From Mycobacterium xenopi (GTDB lineage Bacteria > Actinomycetota > Actinomycetes > Mycobacteriales > Mycobacteriaceae): a stretch of 64,000 bases of DNA. The position numbers were made by a program, and so were the translations under genes. Under the pieces are notes generated by a model, which ran no database searches, was not told where the DNA came from, and was given only the letters and a program-made list of their open reading frames with translations. The first letter of the stretch is position 1, and each line of letters opens with the position of its first letter. Location of the stretch: contig NZ_AP022314.1 in NCBI RefSeq assembly GCF_009936235.1, positions 2,852,001 to 2,916,000 on the forward strand. Reading direction: 5' to 3'. Positions 33,568-42,603 of this stretch are shown here, one piece after another.

Positions 33568-35865
33568 ATGGCTTTTCCGGTACTGTCCACCTACCGGTTA
33601 CAGCTGCGCGGCCCCGAGAGCGGATTCGGGTTCACCTTCGCCGACGCCGAACGTCTGCTCGACTATCTCGACGAGCTCGGGGTTTCCCACCTCTACCTCT
33701 CCCCCGTCATGACCGCGGTCCGCGGTTCGCCGCACGGCTACGACGTCACCGACCCGACGACGGTGTCCGCCGAACTCGGTGGTGCCGAGGGTTTGGCGCG
33801 GCTCTCCGCGGCAGCGCGACAACGCGGGATGGGGCTGGTGGTCGACATCGTGCCCAACCACGTCGGGATCGACAAACCCGAGCAAAACCCGTGGTGGTGG
33901 GACGTGCTCACCCATGGCCGTTCGTCGCGCTATGCGCGTTTTTTCGACATCGACTGGGACCTTGGTGATGGCCGAATCATTTTGCCACTGTTAGGTTCCG
34001 ACGACGACCTGGCTGGGCTGACAGTGGATGGCGACCGGCTGCGGCTCGGGGATCTGGTGCTGCCCATTACTCCTGGCAGCGGCGGCGGCAGCGCTGCGGA
34101 AGTCCATGACCGCCAGCACTTTCGGCTGGTGGGTTGGCGCAACGGGGTGTGCGGTTATCGGCGTTTCTTTTCGATCACCTCGCTGGCCGGGCTGCGCCAG
34201 GAGGACCGCGAGGTGTTCGACGCCTGGCACGCCGAAGTCGCCCGCTGGATTTCCGAGGGACTGGTCGACGGCGTGCGTGTCGATCACCCCGACGGGCTTT
34301 CCACGCCCACAGGCTATTTGACGTGGCTGCGTGACCTGTTGGGGCCGGACGCCTGGATCGTCATCGAGAAGATCCTGGCCGTCGACGAGGCGCTGGAGCC
34401 CACGCTGCCGGTGGCCGGCACCACGGGCTACGACGTGCTGCGGGAAGTCGGCGGCGTCTTCCTCGACCCGGCGGGTTCCGCGGAGTTAACAGCGCTGGTC
34501 GAATCCGCCGGTGTCGACTACGACGACATGCCAGCCCTGCAGCGCAGCCTGAAAGCCACCGTGGCCACCGACACCCTGGCCAGCGAGTTGGGCAGGCTGC
34601 GGCGCAGCATCGTCGCCACCACCGGTGCCGACCATGCGCAGCTGCCCCGAGCCCTGGCGGCGCTGCTCGGCTACATCGACGTCTACCGCTGCGACTACCC
34701 GGGCCTGGCCGCGACGCTGCCCCGAGCTCTGGCCGAAACTGCCACGGCGTCACCGGAATTGGGCCCGCCGCTGCAGATCATCGCGGCGGCGCTGGCCGCC
34801 GGCGGTGAACCCGCGACACGGCTGCAGCAGTTGTGCGGCGCAGTCACCGCCAAGGCGGTCGAGGACTGCCTGTTCTACCGGGACGCCCGGCTGGTGTCGC
34901 TGAACGAAGTGGGCGGTGAGCCCCGCCGGTTCGGTGTCGGCGCCGCCGAATTCCACTGTCGCGCCGCGACCCGTGCCCGGTTGTGGCCGCACACCATGAC
35001 GACACTGACCACCCACGACACCAAGCGCAGCGAGGACGTCCGCGCCCGCATCGGAGTGCTCTCACAAGTGCCGTCGCTGTGGCGAGAGTTCGTCACCCGC
35101 TGGGAGAAGCTGGCGCCCTCCCCCGATATCGCGACCGGATTGTTTCTGTGGCAGAACATCTTCGGCGTGTGGCCGGTCGGCGGCACGGTCACCGCCGAGT
35201 TGCGCGACAGGTTGCACCGCTACGCGGAAAAAGCGATCCGGGAAGCCGCATCGCACACCTCGTGGCACGATCCGAACACCGAATTCGAGGACGCGGTCCA
35301 CTCCTGGCTCGACGCAGTGCTCGACGGGCCGGTCGCGCGTGAGTTGACACAGCTCGTCGGCCAACTACATCCGCATGAGGAAAACGACGCACTGGGCCAA
35401 AAACTGCTCGCGTTGACCGTTCCCGGTGTCCCCGATGTCTATCAGGGCACCGAATTGTGGGACGACAGCCTGGTCGATCCCGACAACCGGCGCCCAGTGG
35501 ACTACACAGCCCGCCGCCAAGCGTTGAAGTCGTTGCAGCACCCGAAGGTTCGTGTGGTTGCAGCAGCGCTGCGGCTGCGACGAGCTCGCCCCCGCAGTTT
35601 CCTGCGCGGCGGTTACCATCCGTTGCTCGCCAGCGGAACGGCAGCCGATCATATCGTGGCGTTCGGCCGCGGTGACGACGTCGTGGTCGCCGTCACCCGC
35701 TGGACGTTCCGGCTCGACGAAACCGGCTGGGGCAACACGGTGATGCCGCTGCCCGACGGCCTGTGGCGCGACACCCTTAGCGGCACGGTGTTCACCGGCG
35801 CGACGCCGGCTGCTGCGCTGTTCCCCGACCTTCCGGTGGTGTTGCTGGAGCGCGCAGATGCGTGA
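33568..35865 (+). CDS. treY: maltooligosyl trehalose synthase
   Basis: GH13 enzyme of 765 aa that isomerises the reducing end of maltodextrins to a trehalose unit. Motifs: STYRLQLRGPESGFGFTFAD, SPHGYDVTDP, VDIVPNHVGID, the nucleophile region GVRVDHPDGL, the acid in IVIEKILA, and the third Asp in THDTKRSEDVRAR. The stop overlaps the treZ start by 8 bp, so translation is coupled. Confidence 0.96.
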   Translation: MAFPVLSTYRLQLRGPESGFGFTFADAERLLDYLDELGVSHLYLSPVMTAVRGSPHGYDVTDPTTVSAELGGAEGLARLSAAARQRGMGLVVDIVPNHVGIDKPEQNPWWWDVLTHGRSSRYARFFDIDWDLGDGRIILPLLGSDDDLAGLTVDGDRLRLGDLVLPITPGSGGGSAAEVHDRQHFRLVGWRNGVCGYRRFFSITSLAGLRQEDREVFDAWHAEVARWISEGLVDGVRVDHPDGLSTPTGYLTWLRDLLGPDAWIVIEKILAVDEALEPTLPVAGTTGYDVLREVGGVFLDPAGSAELTALVESAGVDYDDMPALQRSLKATVATDTLASELGRLRRSIVATTGADHAQLPRALAALLGYIDVYRCDYPGLAATLPRALAETATASPELGPPLQIIAAALAAGGEPATRLQQLCGAVTAKAVEDCLFYRDARLVSLNEVGGEPRRFGVGAAEFHCRAATRARLWPHTMTTLTTHDTKRSEDVRARIGVLSQVPSLWREFVTRWEKLAPSPDIATGLFLWQNIFGVWPVGGTVTAELRDRLHRYAEKAIREAASHTSWHDPNTEFEDAVHSWLDAVLDGPVARELTQLVGQLHPHEENDALGQKLLALTVPGVPDVYQGTELWDDSLVDPDNRRPVDYTARRQALKSLQHPKVRVVAAALRLRRARPRSFLRGGYHPLLASGTAADHIVAFGRGDDVVVAVTRWTFRLDETGWGNTVMPLPDGLWRDTLSGTVFTGATPAAALFPDLPVVLLERADA

Positions 35866-37585
35866 ATTCGCGGTCTGGGCACCCAAACCCGAGCGGGTGC
35901 GGCTCGACGTCGACGGTGTAGCTCACCCGATGACACGCACCGAGGGCGGCTGGTGGCGAGCCACCGTCGACGCGATGTCGAACTCCCGCTACGGCTTTCT
36001 GCTCGACGACGATCCCGCGGTGTTGCCCGACCCGCGCTCGCCGCGCCAGCCCGAAGGCGTGCACGCACGTTCCCAGCTGTGGGAGCCTGCTGCTGCAGCG
36101 TGGACCGATGGCGACTGGGCTGGGCGTTCCGTGGAGGGCGGGGTGATCTACGAGTTGCACGTCGGGACGTTCACGCCGACGGGAACTTTCGACGCTGCGA
36201 TCGAAAAGCTCGATCATCTGGCCGATCTGGGTGTCGACTTCGTCGAAGTGATGCCGGTCAACTCGTTCTCCGGCACACACGGCTGGGGATACGACGGTGT
36301 GCTCTGGTATGCGGTGCACGAACCTTACGGCGGCCCGGACGGACTCGTCCGGTTTGTCGACGCCTGCCATGCCCGCGGCCTGGGTGTGCTGATCGACGTC
36401 GTGTTCAACCATCTCGGCCCGTCGGGCAACTACCTGCCGCGGTTCGGGCCGTACCTGTCGTCGGCAAGCAATCCGTGGGGCGAGGGCATCAACATCGCTG
36501 ACGCCGGCTCTGATGAGGTGCGCCGCTATATCATCGACTGCGCGCTGCACTGGATGGTCGACTTTCACGCCGACGGCCTGCGGCTAGACGCGGTGCACGC
36601 GCTGGTGGATACCACCGCGATCCACATCCTGGAAGAGCTTGCCGCCGAAACCGATCGGCTGTCGGAGCAATTGGGCCGCCCGCTGTCGCTGATCGCCGAA
36701 AGCGACCTCAACGACCCGCGGTTGATCACCCCGCGCGATCAGGGCGGCTACGGCCTGACCGCGCAGTGGGACGACGACATCCATCACGCCGTCCACGCCG
36801 CGGTCTCCGGCGAACGGCAAGGCTACTACGCGGATTTCGGCTCGCTGGCCACACTGGCGGACGCATTGCGGCACGGCTTCTTCCACGCCGCTACGTACTC
36901 GTCGTTTCGGGGCCGTCGGCACGGTCGGCCGCTGGACAGGTCGAGGATTCCGGCCACCCGGCTGCTGGCCTACACCTGCACCCACGACCAGGTGGGCAAT
37001 CGGGCGCTGGGCGATCGCCCCTCGCAGAACCTCAGCTTCGGCCAGCTTGCCGTCAAGGCTGCTTTGGTGCTCGGATCACCTTATACAGTAATGCTTTTCA
37101 TGGGCGAGGAGTGGGGCGCCTCAACTCCGTTCCAGTTTTTCAGCTCGCATCCAGAACCCGAGCTTGCTCGGGCCACCGCCGAGGGGCGCAAGAAGGAGTT
37201 CGCCGAACACGGCTGGGACGCCGACGAGATCCCAGACCCGCAGGACCCGAGCACATTTCAGCGTTCTAAGCTCGACTGGGACGAGGCCGGCGCCGGTGAG
37301 CATGCGCGCCTGCTGAGCATCTATCGTGAATTGATCGCCTTGCGGCGCAAAGAACCGGATTTCGCTGACCCGTGGCTTGAGCATCTTGATGTCGACTACG
37401 ACGAGGGCCAACGCTGGATCACCTTGCGCCGCGGCCGGTTTACCGTCGCCTGCAACCTCAGCGCTGACCCGGTGAGGGTGCCGGTCGGCGGCGAGGTGGT
37501 GCTGGCTTCAGACCAGCCGGCGGCGAGCGTCGAGCACAGTGTGCTGCCCGGGTATTCGTTCGTGGTCCTGCGTATCGGTAGCTGA
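35858..37585 (+). CDS. treZ: maltooligosyl trehalose trehalohydrolase
   Basis: GH13 enzyme of 575 aa that releases trehalose from the TreY product. An N-terminal E-set domain (REFAVWAPKPERVRLDVDG) precedes the barrel with GVIYELHVGTFTPTGTF, DVVFNHLGPSGNY, GLRLDAVHAL (nucleophile Asp), IAESDLNDPRL (acid) and CTHDQVGNRA. Together treXYZ convert glycogen-like glucan to trehalose. It is convergent with the PAP2 gene, 6 bp apart. Confidence 0.96.
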   Translation: MREFAVWAPKPERVRLDVDGVAHPMTRTEGGWWRATVDAMSNSRYGFLLDDDPAVLPDPRSPRQPEGVHARSQLWEPAAAAWTDGDWAGRSVEGGVIYELHVGTFTPTGTFDAAIEKLDHLADLGVDFVEVMPVNSFSGTHGWGYDGVLWYAVHEPYGGPDGLVRFVDACHARGLGVLIDVVFNHLGPSGNYLPRFGPYLSSASNPWGEGINIADAGSDEVRRYIIDCALHWMVDFHADGLRLDAVHALVDTTAIHILEELAAETDRLSEQLGRPLSLIAESDLNDPRLITPRDQGGYGLTAQWDDDIHHAVHAAVSGERQGYYADFGSLATLADALRHGFFHAATYSSFRGRRHGRPLDRSRIPATRLLAYTCTHDQVGNRALGDRPSQNLSFGQLAVKAALVLGSPYTVMLFMGEEWGASTPFQFFSSHPEPELARATAEGRKKEFAEHGWDADEIPDPQDPSTFQRSKLDWDEAGAGEHARLLSIYRELIALRRKEPDFADPWLEHLDVDYDEGQRWITLRRGRFTVACNLSADPVRVPVGGEVVLASDQPAASVEHSVLPGYSFVVLRIGS

Positions 37586-37591
37586 TCGCCG

Positions 37592-38505
37592 TCACGCCGT
37601 CTCGTCACCGCAAGCCAGCTGGCGGGCGCGGGCGCGCCGCGTGTTGTCCCACCACGACCCGACCACCATCACAGCGCCTGCCCAGGCGGCACCCAGCAGC
37701 CAGCCGGCCACAACATCGCTGATGTAGTGCACCCCGAGATAGACGCGGGAGAACCCCAGCACGGCGGCAATGCCGATCGCGGCGGCCCACACCGCCACCC
37801 GGCCGGCCCAGCGGGTAACCAGCCATCGCGTCAGCATCCACGCGAAAAGACCTGCGCCCGCAGCGGCGCCGCGGCGTGGCCGGAGGGGAACGAATAGCCG
37901 TCCGCGGCGATCGCCGCGAACGGCAAGGGCGGACGGTCCCGGACCACCAGGGCTTTGGCGGTGAATAGCACCAGCGTGATCCCGCCGGCACCGGCGAGGC
38001 CGAACACTACAGGCGCCCAAGACCGAGACGCCCAGCTGGCGGCCGCGCAGGCGATGGCGGCCACCGCACCCAAGGTGGCGCCCCCGCCCGCACCGGTGAT
38101 CGCGCGCAGTGCCGTCGTCAGCCACAAGTCGCGGTGGGTTGCCAGCCACCGAGCGGCCGGTTGGTCGATACCGGCGATACCGTCACCCTCGAGCACGTCA
38201 TCGAGCACCTCGGTAAAGCCAGCCCCCAGTGCCACGACGACGGCCAAGCCGACGAGCAACGCCACACCCGCCACCTCGGATAGCGGCCACCGGAGCGGCA
38301 ACGACCATCCCCGGTCGTGCAATTTCTCGCGGGCCCAGGCCTCGGCTCGCGTTACCGCGGCGACGTTTCGGAGGCGAGCCCACAGCATGGGGACCAGATC
38401 CCGATTTTGAGCTACCCACACAGCCGCTGCGACCAGCAGGATCAGCGACACCAGGACGCCGACGCTGACCAAGCCGAAATTCTGTGTCCCCGGGCCGTAC
38501 GTCAT
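37592..38505 (-). pseudogene. PAP2-family membrane phosphatase, one frameshift
   Basis: Type 2 phosphatidic-acid-phosphatase-like membrane enzyme. The first frame (ATG 38505) gives membrane helices and motif 1 KALVVRDRPP and motif 2 PSGHA. The second frame, ending at 37592, gives motif 3 SRVYLGVHYISDV and the last helices. The frames switch at about 37866-37872 in a GGCGCCGCGGCG run (one base missing). All three catalytic motifs survive, so a repaired protein of about 304 aa should be active on lipid phosphates. An N-terminal extension to 38853 is open but unlikely. Confidence 0.82.
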
Positions 38506-38700
38506 GATCGAAATCCAACCAGGAAACACCCGGCGGCCGGCGAGCGGTCCTCGTCCTGGGCGCTTCTTTCGATCGACGGTTATCGGTTGGCAAACCAATC
38601 GACGCCTGGTGTTTGCACAAGCGACCATTTGCTGTCGATTCGCTGTCGTGAGCCGCTGGTATTCTTCTGCGCGCATCGCGAGCACTAGGACCGTCGTGAA

Positions 38701-39944
38701 ATGACCCGCAACGTTGTCCCGCCGCGCGGTCAACGGGGGATACGTTATGGCTTGGCTATTCCGAGACATATTGTGTGGCAACGTTCTTCGGTGCACCATA
38801 CCGCCGCGTCGACTGGGTGGTGGGCCCGCATCAAAATCGCGCTGATTCGACACCAGGCGTTAACGGTGCTGGCATCGGCAGCCCCGACGCTGCTGATCTG
38901 CCTCGGTGTGCTGCTGTGGTCAATTGGCAACCCGCTGGGCCAGATTGGCGAGTCACCGATACTCGCCGACGGTGATTCGGGGGCCCTGTACGCCCGCGTG
39001 GGCAACACCTTGTATCCGGTGTTGAATCTGGCCTCGGCGCGGCTGATCACCGGCCGGTCGGACAACCCGCATCAGGTGCGGTCCAGCGCGATCGCTGGCC
39101 TGCGGCGCGGGCCGGTGGTGGGCATCCCCGGAGCGCCGTCAGGATTCTCGCCGACCAGTCCGGTGTCGTCGTCGTGGCTGGTGTGCGATGCGCTAGCACC
39201 CGTGCCCGCATCCGGCGCTGCGCCGGTGGTGACGGTCATCGACGGCGTCCCCGACATGTCAGGGCGCCAGCGAATATTAGGCGAGTCAGACGCGGTGGTC
39301 TTGCGCTACGGCAATGAGACGTGGGTCATTCGGCAAGGGCGCCGGGCGCGCGTCGACCCGCCTGACCGGTCAACGTTGTCGCGGTTGGGGTTGACGCCGG
39401 ACCAGCTCAGTCAGGTGCCGACCATGAGCCGGGCGCTGTATGACGCCTTGCCGGTGGATTCCGAATTCCCTGTTCTCTCCGCTGATCTCAATGGTCAGCT
39501 GAAGGTGGTCGATATGCAGGACAACCCGACGACCTGCTGGTGGTGGGAACGGACCGCCGGCGAGGGCCGGGCCCGTGTCCACGTGGTGTCGGCGCCCGCG
39601 GTTCCCGTGGCGGCGACCGAAGTGAACAATTTTGTGCCACTGGCGAAATCGGATACATCGGATCCGCAGCCGACCGGTTCTATTTCGGGCCTGGGTACGC
39701 CAACTTTGTTGTCGCGGTCGAAACCAATCCACCGACGCCGGAAACGCTGTTCTGGCTGGAGAATTCGGGGGTGCGGTTTGGTGTGGACGCCACCGGTGCG
39801 ACGCGTTCGGCGTTAGGGTTGCTCGCTGCGCCAAGTCCGGCGCCGTGGGCCGCGCTGCGGCTGCTCGTTCCGGGACCGACACTGTCCCGCGCCAGTGCGT
39901 TGCTCCGCCACGACGCCGGCCACGGTGACGTTTCGCCGCGGTGA
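38701..39944 (+). pseudogene. orphan EccB-like type VII secretion protein, internally shortened and frameshifted
   Basis: EccB is the membrane/periplasmic subunit of ESX secretion cores. Visible parts are a membrane helix (about 54-74: ALTVLASAAPTLLICLGVLL), then ALYARVGNTLYPVLNLASAR, VVGIPGAPSGF, CWWWERTAGEG and, in a second frame after about 39632, FYFGPGYANFVV, GVRFGVDATG, PAPWAALRLLVPGPTLSRAS ALLRHD. Between LPVDSEFP and the CWWW motif about 70 residues normally present in EccB (central repeats) are missing. No other ecc, esx, PE/PPE or mycP genes are nearby. It looks like a degraded fragment of a transferred or lost ESX locus. Confidence 0.75.
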
Positions 39945-40041
39945 TCCCGACACAGGGTTTCGAGGCGCCGCCGCGTTGTTTGTCGGCAGTTCTGTGGATA
40001 GCTGGCTGGCGGCAACGCCGCACACCATTGATGCTTCACCC

Positions 40042-40539
40042 ATGAGTCATCGCGAACTGCCTACGCCACCTGTTGCCACGGCGACCGACCCGGTGCAGTC
40101 GGCCGCCGATTTGCGCCAGCGATGGCGCGCGCTCATGGGACCACTGGGGTTTGGCGAAAAGCTGCTGTGGTTCGCCTTTGTCGGACCGGACCGTCGGCTC
40201 ACCAAGGTGCTCAGCCAGGTGCCGATCGGCCCGCGTCCACAGGGCCGGATGCTCAGGAAGCTGATGTCGGCATTGCGCACGCTGCTCGACGACATGGCGT
40301 CCAAAACCACTGTCGCGCTGCTGCTGACCGGGCCGGGGCGGGGCCCGATCTCGACCGGCGACCGGGTGTGGGCGAAGTCGCTGACGGAAACGGCCGAACG
40401 GTTTGGCGTGCCGCTCGAGCCGATATTCCGGGCCAACGACGAGGCGCTCGTCCAGATCGACGGGCACACGAACCGCACCACCCCGCTGCCTGATGGGATC
40501 GCCTGCTTCCGCGAGCCGAAGCGTCGTCACAGCAAGTAG
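40042..40539 (+). CDS. conserved hypothetical protein beside the eccB remnant
   Basis: 165 aa from ATG 40042; the frame is open back to 39895, but that part reads through the eccB remnant. No membrane segment or signal peptide. The middle has a basic, Leu-rich stretch (LSQVPIGPRPQGRMLRKLMS ALRTLL) and a later LLLTGPGRGPISTGDRVWAK. I do not recognise the family. It overlaps the end of ilvA by 13 bp on the opposite strand. Confidence 0.65.
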   Translation: MSHRELPTPPVATATDPVQSAADLRQRWRALMGPLGFGEKLLWFAFVGPDRRLTKVLSQVPIGPRPQGRMLRKLMSALRTLLDDMASKTTVALLLTGPGRGPISTGDRVWAKSLTETAERFGVPLEPIFRANDEALVQIDGHTNRTTPLPDGIACFREPKRRHSK

Positions 40540-41815
40540 CGGTACGCCGGTGAGCCGGGCTCGAGCACTTCGATGTGCAGGTCGGTGGCCCGCATTCGCG
40601 CCAGCAGCCCGTCGAGCTCGGCGGCTGAGCCCAGTTCGATGCCGACCAGCGCCTCGCCGGTTTCCCGGTTGTTGCGCTTGACGTACTCGAACAGCGTGAT
40701 GTCGTCGTTGGGTCCCAGCACCTGGTCGAGGAAACGGCGCAGCGCGCCAGGTTCCTGAGGAAAGTCGACCAGGAAGTAGTGCTTGAGGCCGAGGTGGACC
40801 AGCGAGCGCTCGAGGATCTCCCCGTAGCGGGAGACGTCGTTGTTGCCCCCCGAGATCAAGCACACCACCGTCGACCCTGGCTCAATGTCGGCTTCCAGCA
40901 GGCCCGCGACCGACAACGCGCCCGCCGGCTCGGCGATGATGCCCTCGTGCTGGTAGAGATCGAGCATCGCGGTGCACACCGCGCCCTCGTCGACCGCGGT
41001 GATCGACACCATGTCACCGGCGGCCGCCAGCGCCGCGTAGGTCAGCGTTCCCGCCCGATTCACCGCCGCGCCGTCGACGAACTGGTCCACGTGGTCCAAC
41101 GTCACCGGCTCGCCCGCCGCCAGCGCGGCCATCATCGCGGCGGCGCCGCCGGTTCAACACCGAGCACCGAGGTGTTGGCCGTCCGCTCCGCCAGATAGGT
41201 CGCGATGCCGGCCACGCATCCGCCGCCGCCCACCGGAACCACCACCAGGTCAGGCTCGACGTCGAGCTGGTCGAGTAGTTCGACGGCGATGGTGCCCTGA
41301 CCAGCGATGGTGCGCACATCGTCATACGGCGGCACCAGTGTGGCACCAGTGCGCGCCACGTCGGCGAGCGCCGCCTCGGCCGCCATGTCGTATGTCGAGC
41401 CGCCGACGATCAGCTCGACGAATTCTCCGCCGTGGTAGCGAATCCGGTCCTTCTTCTGCTTAGGCGTCTTGGCCGGCACGTAGACCCGGCCGCGAACCCC
41501 CAGCGCGCGACAGGCGTAGGCAAAGCCCTGGGCGTGGTTGCCGGCCGACGAGCACACCACACCCGCCGCGATCTCGTCCTCGGAAAGCTGCACCAGCAGG
41601 TTGTAGGCGCCACGCAGCTTGTAGGAGCGCACCGACTGCAGATCCTCGCGTTTGAGGTAAACCGTCGCCCCAGTGGCCTCCGACAATCGCTCGCACAGCT
41701 GCAGTGGGGTGGGTGCGACGACAGGAGCGATCCGCTTGGCCGCAGCGTCGATGTCCGCCGCGGACAGCGGCGGGGCGCTGGGCTCTTGGCTGAGTTCGGC
41801 GGACACCGGGTTCAT
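40527..41815 (-). pseudogene. ilvA: threonine dehydratase (biosynthetic), one frameshift
   Basis: PLP enzyme that deaminates threonine to 2-oxobutyrate for isoleucine. The first frame (ATG 41815) carries the PLP lysine in SVRSYKLRGAYN, SSAGNHAQGFA and the PLP phosphate loop VGGGGCVAG. The second frame, to 40527, carries EPAGALSVAGLLEADIEPGS, SGGNNDVSRY and the C-terminal ACT-like regulatory domain (HYFLVDFPQEPGALRRFL). The switch is at about 41148 (GGCGGCGCCGCC run, one base missing). Restored, it would be about 429 aa. Confidence 0.92.
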
Positions 41816-41835
41816 GGTGCCATTCAACAGGCAGT

Positions 41836-42273
41836 TCAGCCGACCGGGGTCAGCACGAACACCGGAATCTGGCGATCGGTCCTGGCCTGATACTTGGCGT
41901 AGTCCGGCCAGACCCGCACCGCACGTTCCCACCAGAGCGCCTTTTCGTCGCCGAATACCTCGCGCGCCTCGTAGTCCCTGGTGACCGGGCCGTCCTGCAG
42001 CTCCACCCGCGGGTTCTTCTTGACGTTGTGGTACCACACGGGGTGCTTCGGGGCACCGCCCAGCGAGGCGACGATCGCGTATTGGCCGTCATGTTCAACC
42101 CGCATCAGCGGAGTCTTGCGGAGTTTGCCGGTTTTGGCTCCGACCGTGGTCAGCAGGACAACGGGCTTTCCCTGCAGCTCGGTGCCCTCGGCCCCGCCAG
42201 AGGCCATGTACTTCTCGGCTTGCTCGCGGGACCAGTCGAGCGGGCTGGGTGCGTATTCACCTGAAAGCGGCAT
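41836..42273 (-). CDS. F420-dependent nitroreductase-family protein, Ddn-like (Rv1558 homologue)
   Basis: 145 aa, split beta-barrel of the Ddn family. KPVVLLTTVGAKTGKLRKTP LMRVEHDGQY is the F420 phosphate-binding strand region, followed by SLGGAPKHPVWYHNVKKNP. It resembles the Ddn/FGD-associated quinone reductases that use reduced F420. It is just upstream of ilvA on the same strand (20 bp), but a functional link is not evident. Confidence 0.87.
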   Translation of the reverse strand: MPLSGEYAPSPLDWSREQAEKYMASGGAEGTELQGKPVVLLTTVGAKTGKLRKTPLMRVEHDGQYAIVASLGGAPKHPVWYHNVKKNPRVELQDGPVTRDYEAREVFGDEKALWWERAVRVWPDYAKYQARTDRQIPVFVLTPVG

Positions 42274-42370
42274 ATCGACACCTTAAGGGCTGGTGGGCCC
42301 GCGATGACTTGTGCCGCCAGATCCAGTGTTTCGGTTGGCCGAAAAAACAAGTAAGCGCTACCTTTAATTT

Positions 42371-42595
42371 GTGACGACTGCACAGCAGTTACGGTCGTTG
42401 GTCGCTGCCGACGAGATGCTGGTTGCCGGTGTGCCATGGCCCCGATACAAGGCCGTGGCACTGATCGCCGGCTTTGCCACCTTGCTGCTCGTCGCGGTGT
42501 TGACCGCCAGCGTGGCGCCGTCCGTCCTCGCCGCCGCCGGGGTTTCCGTGAGCGTGGGCGTGGTGCTCAAGGCGCTGCAACAGCCGCGCCAGTAG
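42371..42595 (+). CDS. 74-aa membrane protein of unknown function
   Basis: GTG start at 42371. A short cytoplasmic N-terminus (TTAQQLRSLVAADEMLVAGV) is followed by two hydrophobic segments (about 27-45 and 48-66) and a short polar tail. It is divergent from the Ddn-like gene and convergent with fadD11. No family recognised. Confidence 0.6.
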   Translation: MTTAQQLRSLVAADEMLVAGVPWPRYKAVALIAGFATLLLVAVLTASVAPSVLAAAGVSVSVGVVLKALQQPRQ

Positions 42596-42603
42596 GCGCT
42601 ATT

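Noticed and set aside
38505..38853. N-terminal extension of the PAP2 protein to 38853
   Set aside because: The extension is polar, Arg-rich and overlaps the divergent eccB remnant; the ATG at 38505 leads directly into the membrane domain.
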